Positions 10,752 through 22,313 of a DNA stretch of 64,000 nucleotides are shown piece after piece. The position numbers were made by a program, and so were the translations under genes. Under the pieces are notes generated by a model. It searched no databases and was not told the DNA's origin. It saw only the letters and a program-made list of their open reading frames with translations. Positions within the stretch are counted from its first letter, which is position 1, and every line of letters starts with the position of its first letter. The stretch is from Pelodera strongyloides (lineage: Eukaryota; Nematoda; Chromadorea; Rhabditida; Rhabditidae), in contig JAANDG010000090.1 of NCBI GenBank assembly GCA_036852015.1, positions 186,001 through 250,000 of the forward strand, written 5' to 3'.

Positions 10752-13700
10752 ATGTGTGTTCCTCGTTTCAACAAAAGGAATACCAACGAAGTGCGCGACT
10801 TCGAAATTCAGTAAGTTTGCCTTTTTGAAAAACATAATTGATATAACCTTTACGCATAAATAGTCCTCTCAAGTTTTCGTTAAAGGGATGGGTTCACTAG
10901 AAAATCACCTTGTTTTTGTATGCTTTAGTTTGATTGTACAAAGGTAAACTTTAAAAAAGTGCATAAAAAAATGACTGGAATGGTTACCTAGGGAAGATAT
11001 TAGTGAAAAAAGGTAAGTTTTGATCGCACTGAACAACAAAAGCGCAAAAAGAGTAACTTAGGAACCCATCAGAAAAGGCTGATACACACTAAATATTTGG
11101 TTCCGACGTGAACTCATTTTCTGTTTTAGAAAATAACTATCGAAAAAACGAATTGGTTTTTTTCTGCCTACCAAACTTTTTTCGGTGCTGTATTCCTCCT
11201 TTCATTGCATCGCTAAATAAATTATTGCCCAGCTGAAAGATTCCAGATGTTCCTTTTTGCACCAATTTCTTGCGTTTCTTTTGCACTTTCTTGCTAAAAT
11301 ATTTGGAGAGTGTTTCTTTTTAGTTGGGAACGAATTGATAACATAAAGTTCCTATTTTTTTAAATATTGCTTAATTACATAACCCAACACGCAATGCGCA
11401 ATTCTTCGAACGCAAAGACGTGTGAAAAGAGCACAATTCCAGTTGGCGTACTTGTGGCGCAGCAGGCGCTCAACTCTGAAGTTAGCCATGCAATAGCTCT
11501 AACTGGAAATTTGTTCTCGGTCCCGGGCGCTGGTCCGCGCTCCGCGCACCTTAGGGGGTCTGTCGATATATCTATCCTCACTTTACAGACTTTAGTAACT
11601 AGATCTCGATTCTGATCTGGTACTCCGATAGTAACAGTGACGGGGCTTTTGTGATCAAAAATCTTAGAAATACTGTTGATTTGCGATCACTTCTACTTTC
11701 ACGTGACCCTTTCCCCGGTGTTTCTTATTGTGCATCGCAACTACCGTATAATCGGCTTCTCGTGCAGTGTGACCCAATAATCCACACGGTTCTATTTACT
11801 TTCGGACTTTCGGACGATATAGTTTGGGTAAACGGAAAAAAGGGCTTCCGATAATTAGTGGTCACTTGCTTGGGTATCCGAGCGTTGGTCGCTTAATTCC
11901 ACTTTATTGCAAACTTCAGCTTCAAACTCAAACAAAATGAAGACAAAGTAAGTATCTTATAAACGTATATTAAAAAAAACGTTGAATCTAGCAAAAAAAA
12001 ATCAACCTTATTTCGCGATGTTGCAAAGTCGATTGATTAAACATATATTGTTAGAGATACCTGATAATACTACGCCTAGTGCAATTTAGTACAAGAAAAC
12101 TGCATTCGATTTTGGACTGTTTGGCTAAAAAAAATCTGAAATTAAGGTTTATTCTCGCAATTAGCTCGAATCGGAGGTGAATCAATCAATGACGTCATAA
12201 CAATATTTTAACTAAACAAATTATTGATGAGTCTCTTCTTGCCATATCACTACAGCTGATAGATCTTATCAGTCCAAATATAAAAGAAAAGCAAGCTATT
12301 CATTCCTTTACCTAAAGCCAAGGTTTTTTATTTACCTCAAGAACCGATCATTTAGTTTCTTTTAAATGCATAATTCGTGGCCTGCGCTTTTATTATCTAA
12401 ACATTATTATTTATGACAAAAAACCTCCATGTGTATTAATTGTACCTGAAACCTCCATGTGTATTAATTGTACCTGAAACTGTGTCACAAGTTCTTACGT
12501 AAATAACATGGTACCATGCCTACATATTTAAAATTGGGAAAATGACAAATAAGTGTATAATATACATATTATGCTTACGAAATAATACCCTAGAGTATAA
12601 TTTCCAAATATAATTTATGGCTCATTCTCTCTTCACAGCAGCATAAATCGTGCAGCAGACTGGTATCACACTCTATTATATCATCATGTCTATAGATTTC
12701 AGTTTCTATGGGATAGTATAGCAGAACCTCTGCGCAAGCCTAGTCCACTTTCTCTCCCTCTCTGTGAAGCTGTCTCTCTCGTTGCCTCTCAATCTAGGTA
12801 TTTCTCTGTTCTCACACTGTACATCTCCCAATCTCTCTCTCTTTCTCTCTCTAAATCTACGCTCTCTGTAAATCTCTCTATTATTTTCCTCTCTCCTTTC
12901 TCTCTCCCTGCTAATTCACCCCCCCCCCCCGTTTCCGATGCACTCCATAATAATAACTATAGACTGGTCTCATCATAACCATCTCTTTCTATATCAACAG
13001 CGTTCCCAATGTTTATAATGTGCCCGTTTTCCTCTATAAACACAATATAATGTTAGAGCTTACAACCCGCAACTCCAATACCAGGAGATTATATGCATTA
13101 TTCAATTCTTTTGTTTTAGAGGAGATCTTCAATAAGATGTATTAATCTTCAAATCATTATTTATTTCTGTTATATCCATAAACACGACTATTGAGACCAC
13201 TGTTGAATTTTAATACAACTAATAATACAAAATCACGTAAACACTGAATTTTACGGATTGCAGTGAAATAAACCTCTACAATAAAGTGCACAGTTATGTA
13301 AGATAGTACTCTACAATAACATAGATATACTGTTGTCTATAGCCATGGCCTTCCAAGTTGATCTTGTATAAATTCTACCAAAGAAGGGTTTCCAGTGAAA
13401 AATAAACCTGTTTCTCGAAGGACTTTCTCTTTCCAATGGCATTGTGTGACATGTTAGGAATGTTAATTTTACAAATGTTCACTTTCTGCAACTCTCTTCC
13501 CTCTATTCACATTCCAATTAGAATGTTAATTGCAATTTTCCGGATCATTAGGCTAATGTTTTAATGGAACGCACCGAAGACAGAAGTTTCTCTGAATGTC
13601 GTTAGCAAAAGCTGGTAGTTCTTGGGTGTGCCCCAAGTCTCGCAAGTGTCAGATAAAACAGTGATTTAGAAAAGAGGCATTCTTTTGCTTATTTGGCACG

Positions 13701-16700
13701 TTCCTGCTCCTTCGTAATGCAATTTAAAGCCCTTCCGATTTGGAGTTCCATTAACAACTCATTTTCTTTGATAGAAAGAGTCTTTGTGGACTTGGAATGC
13801 GCTTGAAGGAAAGTATTTACTATCTATGTATCAACTAAAATTAATATTAAAAACTTTATTTATCCAATATTTATCCTCAACTGCTTTCTTCATTTAAAAT
13901 TTCACCCAAAAACGGCTTTATCAAAAGGCCTAATTGTAAGTTCGAGGTCTTAGTTCATCCTTCATTTTTTGATTTGACGGTGAAATTTGTTTAGCACTTT
14001 AGATAAAGATCAAAGAAAGAAGTGATTTGTTTCCCATAGACTTGTCGATAAAAAAACCTCCCGCTCCCCAAAATGAGCCTTCTCTCCACATTTGCATACC
14101 AAATGGACATCCCCGTTCTCCTTGATGATTCACCAAATTCCGACACACATTTTCCAATACTTTTTATACGATCAAATCGATCGAAATCAGAAACACATGG
14201 CCTCTATTATTCCAAATTGAAAAATGTTTTTATCTCTATTTAGAAAATTAAGGCCTAAGAAAGTTTTTGATATGTAACCTGAGATTAGTCGTTCTTGTAT
14301 TTCGTCTAGTCAGTTACAGTTTTTGTTGAAATTGCTTTTGTATAGAGCAAGTTGTTTTGAGCTAATTATTCTGCACAAGGAAATTTCTTCAAGGGCTTTC
14401 TAGTCTAGTTCTCGGCCCAACAGTACTCCTCGACAAAGATTTTATGTGCGGAATTCAAGTAAACGTCTCAAGAAGGCTTACTGATAGTGAATCATACCTT
14501 TGGAAACTGGTGAAATGGGAAGAGCACCATAGTGCAGGCAAACGTAACAATTTTTTTGGACCAAAAATTAGAAACCATTCCTCAATTACATATTCTGATT
14601 CTGTGTTTCTTCATGTGTATGTTTTTTTTCTGTATGCATTAGCATTGAGCTGTTTCACAGTGGTAAATGTTATTTTACTGAAATAAACCTATATGGATGA
14701 GGCTGTAAATTTCATAGCCCCTTGCGGCCTTGCATTCCTGTACAAGTATGCAAGAATCTATCTTGTGTTATTCACCAATATGTTGTCTCATTTTGCATTT
14801 TTTTTCTGTATCACAACTTCCTAAAACACCTTTTATTTTGACTAACGGCAACTAAAGAAACAAGTGTCACGCTTTTAGTTCTTGATTATATTAGACTATG
14901 TGGGCTGGGCTGGATTTAGATACTATGTGCTAGCTTATTACTTTTTCAATCGCTCTGTTCTTTTACTAATATGAAAAAAATTCCACCTGGGGTACGCATC
15001 GGTGATAATGAGTGAAATGCGCACCTATCTATGGCACACTTGTGGCACACATGCCGTGCCCCTCTAAAAAGTGCAACAAATGCGCTCTATCTTTTTCTGC
15101 CTTCGGTGCGGGAATTTTCACAAAATCATATTTTCATCCGTGTAACAAATCTTGCATTATTCTTTGTTTGTATATAATTTTTTACATTTCAGAGAAATGG
15201 GATTCGATTCTTCTCTTCTCAAATCAACGCTCGAACAATTTGTTGATGACATTGGTACTGTATTTGTTCCATTATTCGGAAACCATACTTTCATGTGGAA
15301 ATAATTTTTATTCATAAGTAGTGATAAGGCTCACATGATAACCGGCTCTTCTTATGGACAGGCCTCTTTTTGCCCTTTCCCTTTATTTCTAATAAGACTT
15401 TTATTTATGATTGAATTTATATAAACAAAATTATTTGGCGAAGATTTATATAATAAAATGATTGTTACAGCCGAGGAATCAAGTGATTTGATTGTTGAAC
15501 GACCGAGATTTGCATATGCAGTTGTAGTAGTGGCTGATGACGAACACCATGAATTATGTCAGGTGAGACATTTGAAAAAGCGAGAAACTGTGCGTCAATG
15601 ATAAGCGTAATTGTGTACAATGGCGCACCTGTGGCGCACATGCGGCGCATTTGTTGTGCGCCATGCTTTCACTGCGCATTTTTTTCCGCGTCTGTTTCCA
15701 TAGTTTATTGTTATTCATTTGCAGGCTTCATGCGTCCGCCAATTAGATGTTGATGTGCAGGAATCAGTCATTGTCAGGTTAGTAACGAATGCGTATAACT
15801 TTTTCTTGGACTAGAAGCAAGTTCATATGTGCTTTTCAGATCCGTTAAAAGTGGGAGGGTAATTTCGTATGATAAATTTGAGTGCAGTTATCCAGTATTT
15901 ATTTTAAACGCACACAAACACATATCAATAAATAAACGCACATCTTCAACAGACCAGACATACATATTACACTTCAACATACCGCCGTACATTTGTCTAT
16001 ATATTACGTTTACATTACTTACTCCCTTTTAAATTAGTACCACGTGCTACCATACCTTACCATATTCCATTCTAGTCCTGTTTAGTGAATCCTATGAAGA
16101 CGAGGAGATTCTGAGAGCACTGAGGGAACTACAAGAGAGCAAGCAAATGTTGGACACAAGGGAGCAGGCGAGTTATTCATTTTGTTTTAATTTTGTTCCT
16201 TGTTTTGTAAAAGTTTTTTTAAGTACAACTTGTAAGTTTTACGTTCTTGTGGAGGTACAACGAAGTATGAAGGCACCCTTTCCTTTCTAGCAGCAGTTGA
16301 CACCTAGTATCCAACGTAATAGTTTGAATACACAAATACACTACTATTGAATCAATCCAGACTTGGAGCCCACAATCTCATTGTTGTAATTCATGGAAAG
16401 GGTTATTATACTCTTCGTTAGCAAAGCACAAACAGCAATTTTTCAATTTCAAAACCATCGCCCCGTGTCGTCTTTTGTGGCTAGCACCCAGTAATTAATT
16501 ACTACAAATCTAATACGAATTTTGGAGAAAATAACTGTCAATTGATGTCTTTACAACGAACTGATTTATTTCGTGGTACGAGGCACCTGTTATCAGCTTT
16601 TAACTGGGAAAATTGGAAAATACCCCTGTAGACTATGCACCGTTTGAAATACAACGTTGTAGACAACAGCTGCTATGATAGTGATTTCTAATCAAATTTT

Positions 16701-17521
16701 ATTATGTGCACGCTTGCACGAAAACATTATGTAGTGGGACATTATGTTACTTTAGAAGATATCCAAATTCCAAATTGCATCATGCTATTTCGTAGTTTAC
16801 CGGTTTACCCCAACCCACACAAACCACGTGTTTGGTTGTCAGCTCTTTTGAGTGATTATAAAAAAAAAAACGATCTGTTAAAAGATACGATTTTGACACG
16901 TCAGGGCAGTTGTCTTCTTGTATTTAGGTGTGACATTTAACTGGAGAAAGGGTCAAACATCTTTTTTTAAGTACAATATGTAAAATTCCGAGCCACGTCA
17001 GAATTGAAGCAAAAAAGCCACGGACCTAATATTTACTAACAATTTGAAGTTAATATTAAGTGGGAAGTATTCATTTTTTTATAGAGAAAACAGGGAAAAT
17101 GTGTTCGATGCATTAAAGCACATATCTATGTACTTTAGTACCTTTATTCTTTGAAATCAATTAATAACTTCTTTAGAATGGAAATTCGACTATTCTGAGT
17201 GTGAACGGCGGATACACTAACGGACATCACACCCCGCTATCTGATATTCAGGTTTGTTTATATTTATTGTACTTTTTCAAGGAGCACGATGCATATTAAC
17301 ATTATAAGATCCATGTCCATAACGTGATAATCAATATCCTGCATAGAACATAACCGAAAATCGTATACCATATCAACAACTTACAAGAGTCAGATACTGT
17401 GAACTCGTTTTCTTTTCATGTAATTTTTTTCAAATCTGGCTTAACCACGGTCTTCACCACGACAAATAATAGTTCGATTTTTCAGTTCTCCTCCGAAGGG
17501 CGTGGAAAGACTCACCTATGA
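10752..17521 (+). CDS. Unrecognised 152-residue acidic protein, seven exons
   Basis: Exons 10752-10810, 15193-15254, 15471-15562, 15725-15777, 16086-16167, 17177-17251, 17486-17521; every junction keeps phase. Exon 1 follows a TTTTCCAG acceptor only 6 bp before ATG, which suggests a trans-spliced start, though it could be an internal exon. The protein has a basic N-terminus (MCVPRFNKRN), a MGFDSSLLKSTLEQF helix, an acidic helix (SYEDEEILRALRELQESK) and a polar tail. No signal peptide or membrane segment is seen and I do not recognise the family. Exon 5 needs a GC donor (CAG|GCGAGT). Intron 1 is 4.4 kb. Another frame stays open past the stop to 17646, so the C-terminus is uncertain. Confidence 0.6.
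11445..11560. repeat. GC-rich dispersed repeat fragment (intronic)
   Basis: Short GC-rich patch in an AT-rich intron with words GTGGCGCAGCAGGCGC and GCTCCGCGCACC, shared with the GC-rich family seen elsewhere in the window. Confidence 0.5.
12421..12476. repeat. 28-bp perfect tandem duplication
   Basis: The unit starting AAACCTCCATGTGTATTAAT occurs twice without mismatch, head to tail, in the long intron. Confidence 0.95.
12730..12930. repeat. Pyrimidine-rich CT tract with C10 run
   Basis: Interrupted TCTC repeats followed by a run of ten or more C at about 12919. A similar tract occurs at 20940-21070. Low-complexity, intronic. Confidence 0.85.
15617..15690. repeat. GC-rich dispersed repeat fragment (intronic)
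   Basis: Words TGGCGCACCTGTGGCGCACA and GGCGCATTTGTTGTGCGCC, characteristic of the GC-rich family. It sits in the short intron 15563-15724. A weaker copy is at 15015-15085. Confidence 0.7.
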
Positions 17522-20500
17522 ATATGAACTATATGACTGCCAGTATGAAGATCGAGAGGGATCGAAACAGCGCTTTAGATTGCACCCTAACATACAGTAC
17601 GCTAACCAAAGGACCACCCTGAGACATGATTACATGCAGAAATTATAACTCAATGTGTTATTTTAATAATTTTCCAATATCTTTTTTTACAAATTTTGAT
17701 GAAATTGTTCGAATACTGAACAATATAGCTCGAACACTGATCGAAAAATAATTAGCTAAAAAACTATTTAAAAAAAATTAAAAACCTACTGAAAGTCGGT
17801 AGCGGTAGCTCATCAGTCACGTCCAATGCTCAATTTGTTTTACTTCTTTGGTAATATAGATAGAGCTAACCCAGATTCACACCTAACCTTCCATTTTTGT
17901 GATCGATAAGTCTTATTGTTAGTGTCGACACTGTACAAATCGACATTCGTAATGTGCTATTCTTTTTCTGGCGTTTTTATTGTTTATTAATTTTCTTTTC
18001 CATACAAATTAATGGTTTTATGTGTACAATTTGTGAAATGCATATATCACATTTTCTCGAAAAATGGCTCGATGCAAAGAATTGATAATTGGAAATTGGA
18101 TAATATACCGTAGTCATTTTTTCGCAAATTTAAAAAAAATGTGCTGCAATTTGCATATATTACTTTTCACAACAAACGAAACTGCCATGGGAACATTAAT
18201 TACTGGACCTTGCGATGAGTTTAAATTTGGTTGTAATTTGTTTAGATCTCAGGTGCTATAAACTTACTTTTTGATATTTTTATTTTTGGAGTTGTCTTTT
18301 CACATCATATTTCACATTCATACAGAAAAGAATACATGACAGTGCTAACAGGGGAAGTGGACAGTGAGTCGCAGTGGCAAATTTTATTTTTTGAATATAT
18401 TTTCGGATACAGTTTTTGATTCTGAATCGAGAACAACTGCTTCCCATTTCTGCGTAAGGAATTATGAGTCTGCACAGTTTCCGAAGCGAATACTCACTCA
18501 ATACATGTTGTACATTACATTTAAGAGTACAAGAGAATATCGGAAACGAGTTATGTGAAAAGGTAGGAGTTCCAAATTACCGTTACCTTCGGTCGAAGCC
18601 GTTAACAATAAGACGGCCGCAACAAGATGGTGCATTATAACAGCAACTAGTCATAGTCATGCTATGCTTCATGAGGATTTGTAGTTCAGTAGGCATACCT
18701 ACAACTTCAACAATGTTCTACAATAAAAACTACTCCAATCTAATCAAACATAATTATCATAAGTTTACAATATATTTGAAACGCTCAACGAACAAAAGAA
18801 GATGAAAAAGCAACAGAAAAACATCTGCCCATCACCATGAAGATCATTATTTCTCAGCTTTCAACTTTTGTGTAGTATCTGGTTTATCTTCGAGAGCTTC
18901 TGCACGTAAACCGAAAGTTATCACCTCACTCTTACTCTCTGACTCTCTTCAATTGTGCGTTATTTTAGCTCTTTCTATCTCTGCAATCTCTTTGGTTGTT
19001 TGTAATGTCTCAGATTCGAACCCCTCTGTGTGAATCTGTTGTAATAGTACGATTGGTATCGGATTTTAGAAGGCAATCTGTCTCAATGAAACAAAATCAA
19101 ATCTTTAGAGATCAGCTCAATTTGCACAAATTTTAGAAATTATTGTATTTTCAGCAAACAGACTAGTAGACCTCTCTAGTAAACTCTCGTAAACAAAAAA
19201 AGTGCACACCGTATCCGTATTTTCCAAGATTTTTAACAGATTGGATCGCAGTGTGTTTTGTATTAAACTTGCTATAACAATACTAATACTTATCATAATT
19301 CTTACTTTATGTTCATAATAAACGAATAAATAAATGAGGAGGTATAGTATCCAGGGTGATTATTTTTGTGAGACATTTCTTCAGAGATATCTAGTAATTC
19401 TACTAATCAACATGTTCTAAAAGTGCGTGCGAAGCTTTGGCTTCTCCCAGAAAACTGTTTAATTACTTCCAATTATGTCATTCTTGTGCTTTTGCTAATT
19501 CGAATCGTCTGCAAGGGCTTTATAGTTAATCTCACCCGTTTGCTTCTCGTAAATTTTCTAATTATTTCTTTTCTATTTTGATTGGGTCCAATTGGTTTTG
19601 TTTCCGAGTTCATTTGCATTTATATGGTTTTATAGTTTTATTGAGCTTTAAAGCTGGATTATGTATTCGTTTTTCTTTAGTTTGACACCTAGTTTAAAAT
19701 GGTATTGCGCGTGGTTTGTTGCTTGTGTACACGACAATAGCCTCTACCTACATGTTTCATATGCAAATGAGTTTAATTATATGCTTGTGTTCATGTGCTT
19801 TCCGCTTTGCATGGAATCCATAAAAATACCGCTTTAAATTTAAATCCCTTGAGCTATAAATAAATCTCGATATCGCACACAGCATGCAAGATTTTCGATC
19901 TCCCACCACTTTTCAACAATGCATTCTATCAACAAACAGTCTCAGCTGTTGTTTAGCACTGTGCAATATCATCTCATTGTTCTGTTTGCTATTGCCCTCT
20001 GTCGTAGCAGGTGCATGTGTATGTAGAAATGTATCTTTATTCCGTTCGGTTTCATATTACGATATTACGCAATCTCTTTTAAAATGCATTGTGTACGAAC
20101 GCTTTCAATGCTATATCCGGTATGTTATGAATTTGTCTCCTTTCTTGGATTTGAATACTCCTCGAGGTTCGTGACCAAGATCCTCAAGACTACATTATAT
20201 TATCACAGATATAAAATTATCAAGAAAAAAGTTGGCGGAACCATCTCGCCTACTTGGTTGTAGTATCTTTGAGCCAAGACGTGGCTAAGCCTATGTAAAC
20301 TGATTTTGAATAGTAAAATAACGTTTTTCTGATATATAACGGTACCGGCATCTGGCGGCTTTTAGAGGCACAAACCACTCACCACGTTTTGTAGAGAATT
20401 TCATGTTAGACTTATGTTTTTTACAATAAGACTTTACTCCATAGTAGATATTTTTTCCATACGTCGTAGTTGAACTTTGCTTTATATTTCTACTAAAATA

Positions 20501-22312
20501 AAGAGCACCGGTGCTTCTCCTGTGCCACATCCGTGCTCCCGCCTGTGCTTTTTGTTGATCTCCTCCGTACCAGCTGTACCATTTGATTCACAGCTGGTCG
20601 CATTCAAAAAACAACCATTACGATTTAGAGTATCTTAAAAGTGAGAACCTTAGAACTTCAGACTCATACAGCTACTGTTTTCGTTTGGGTTTTCCAATAT
20701 TCTTGTAACCTTTCGTAGTATACAGGTATACTATGATAGTATACTATTATACTGAGTATGATCAGTGTATTTATTTTTTTTCATTATTAATTCGTTGTTC
20801 AAAGGTAAATTCAATAAAAACTTGAGAACTGTAAAAAAACACCTACACATTTTCGACTGTACTACAGTACTTCTCTGACGTCAGACATCTCACTTGTCAC
20901 CTCATTTGAAGGCTTCTCTCGTGCTGTAGATCAGTCGTTATCTCTCTATCTCTACATCTCTCTTCAGAGTCATTCCCTTTTGGTCTTATCTCTCTATCTC
21001 TCACTATGCATATATTTTCTTTCTCTCTTTCACCCTTGTCTATTCTCTCTCTGTCTCTATGTATATCTCTTTTGATCTTCTCTTTTCCTCAAATCAGATC
21101 TGTGATCCATAAGATTAGACAAATTTATTGATAAAATACGGAAACAGTCGAGATTTCTAAATATGATTCAGCAAGTACCTCGGTTAGTTTAGTGTGTTGA
21201 ATTGTAGATGTATGAACGTGCATGTTTTACCTTCTTCTAATTCTATAAACATAAGTTATATTTTGTAGTTGGTGCTCCAGCCAGAATGTATAGTGTTAAA
21301 TTACCATTCATTTGTTTTTTCAAGGGTCTGTCTCAATAAAAAACCATATTATAGTTTGCTAAGTCACAAGATCGTCTTGAAATTTTTATTTCAAAAATGA
21401 TATCAGATGTTAATTAAACATGAACACCCTCACCTAATGAACCGATTCGCTCGTTAGTCTATATTGTCATACAAAATTTTCTGTAAAAAGACAACAGAAA
21501 ATCACGGACAAACAATCTTCATTAGACATTGAATTGTCATCTTAATTTTTTATAGTTTAGTGATCGTTGGTTGTGTTTTATATGTGCACAAGACCACTAT
21601 TTAGTCGCCAAGTTTAAAGCGGTAGGGCATGTGGTTTGTCAAAGCCATGGGTTGTAACTAATCTGCACCCTATGTCACGGTTAGGTATATAAAAGCTGTC
21701 TATCCTATAATGGTAATGCGGAAAGAACAAGTTTCAAAACCACATGTCATAACCGCTTGCTTAGACAACTACTACATTCTATCTCATAATTTCAGTTTTT
21801 ACATACTTCTTCTGATTCACAATATTTACAAACTTTGAATTGCATTGTTGAAGTATGTATGCATATACACTCGTTTGTCTGCAAATATTTTCGAAAGCAC
21901 GCTATAACACAGCATATAACACCAAAAACCAACAATGTTTCTCATACATAGATAAGCTTGATGAGATAGTTATGAATAACGAATGAGTAGATTCAAGAAG
22001 AGCCTTGTTTAGCAATGAGGAACTCTCCGCTCTATAATTGGATCTCAGATCGGTTCCAAACATGGTCCTTAAGCCTTAAATATATAGTTTATTAAACATA
22101 TTAATAAGTTACTGCGCTTTCAGTATTGTTTCTCGTCCTCTCCTTACAATTGGCCGTTAATTTCTTATTTTAATTCCTTCAAGGTGATATGATAGGTGCT
22201 TTGTGAAACCGACCTATGTGCTATATGCGAATTGTGTGCCCTTATGCATAGAATTTACACATAATTTTAACTATTTATTGAAGCTTTTTCAGCACACTGA
22301 AATGATCAACTA
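17522..22312. other. Intergenic interval without recognisable gene
   Basis: AT-rich. I see no phase-consistent exons; open frames are short and unpatterned. Contents: a CT-rich tract (20940-21070), a palindromic GTATACTA cluster (20720-20760) and one MITE family A copy (21612-21775). Confidence 0.55.
21612..21775. repeat. MITE family A copy
   Basis: Left end TTTAAAGCGGTAGGGCATGT; right end ..CAAAACCACATGTCATAACCGC. Inverted, same family as 36297-36472. Confidence 0.75.
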
Positions 22313-22313
22313 A
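22302..22313 (+). promoter_or_regulatory. Minimal upstream ORF overlapping the main start codon
   Basis: ATG ATC AAC TAA lies in the short 5' leader after a CTTTTTCAG acceptor (22282-22290). Its TAA shares bases with the main ATG (TAATG), a layout that can couple termination and re-initiation. Inference only: translation of the uORF is not shown. Confidence 0.4.

Noticed and set aside
17486..17646. Alternative C-terminal frame of the 10752 gene
   Set aside because: The frame running to TAA 17646 reads well but does not match the phase of exon 6; kept only as an uncertainty.
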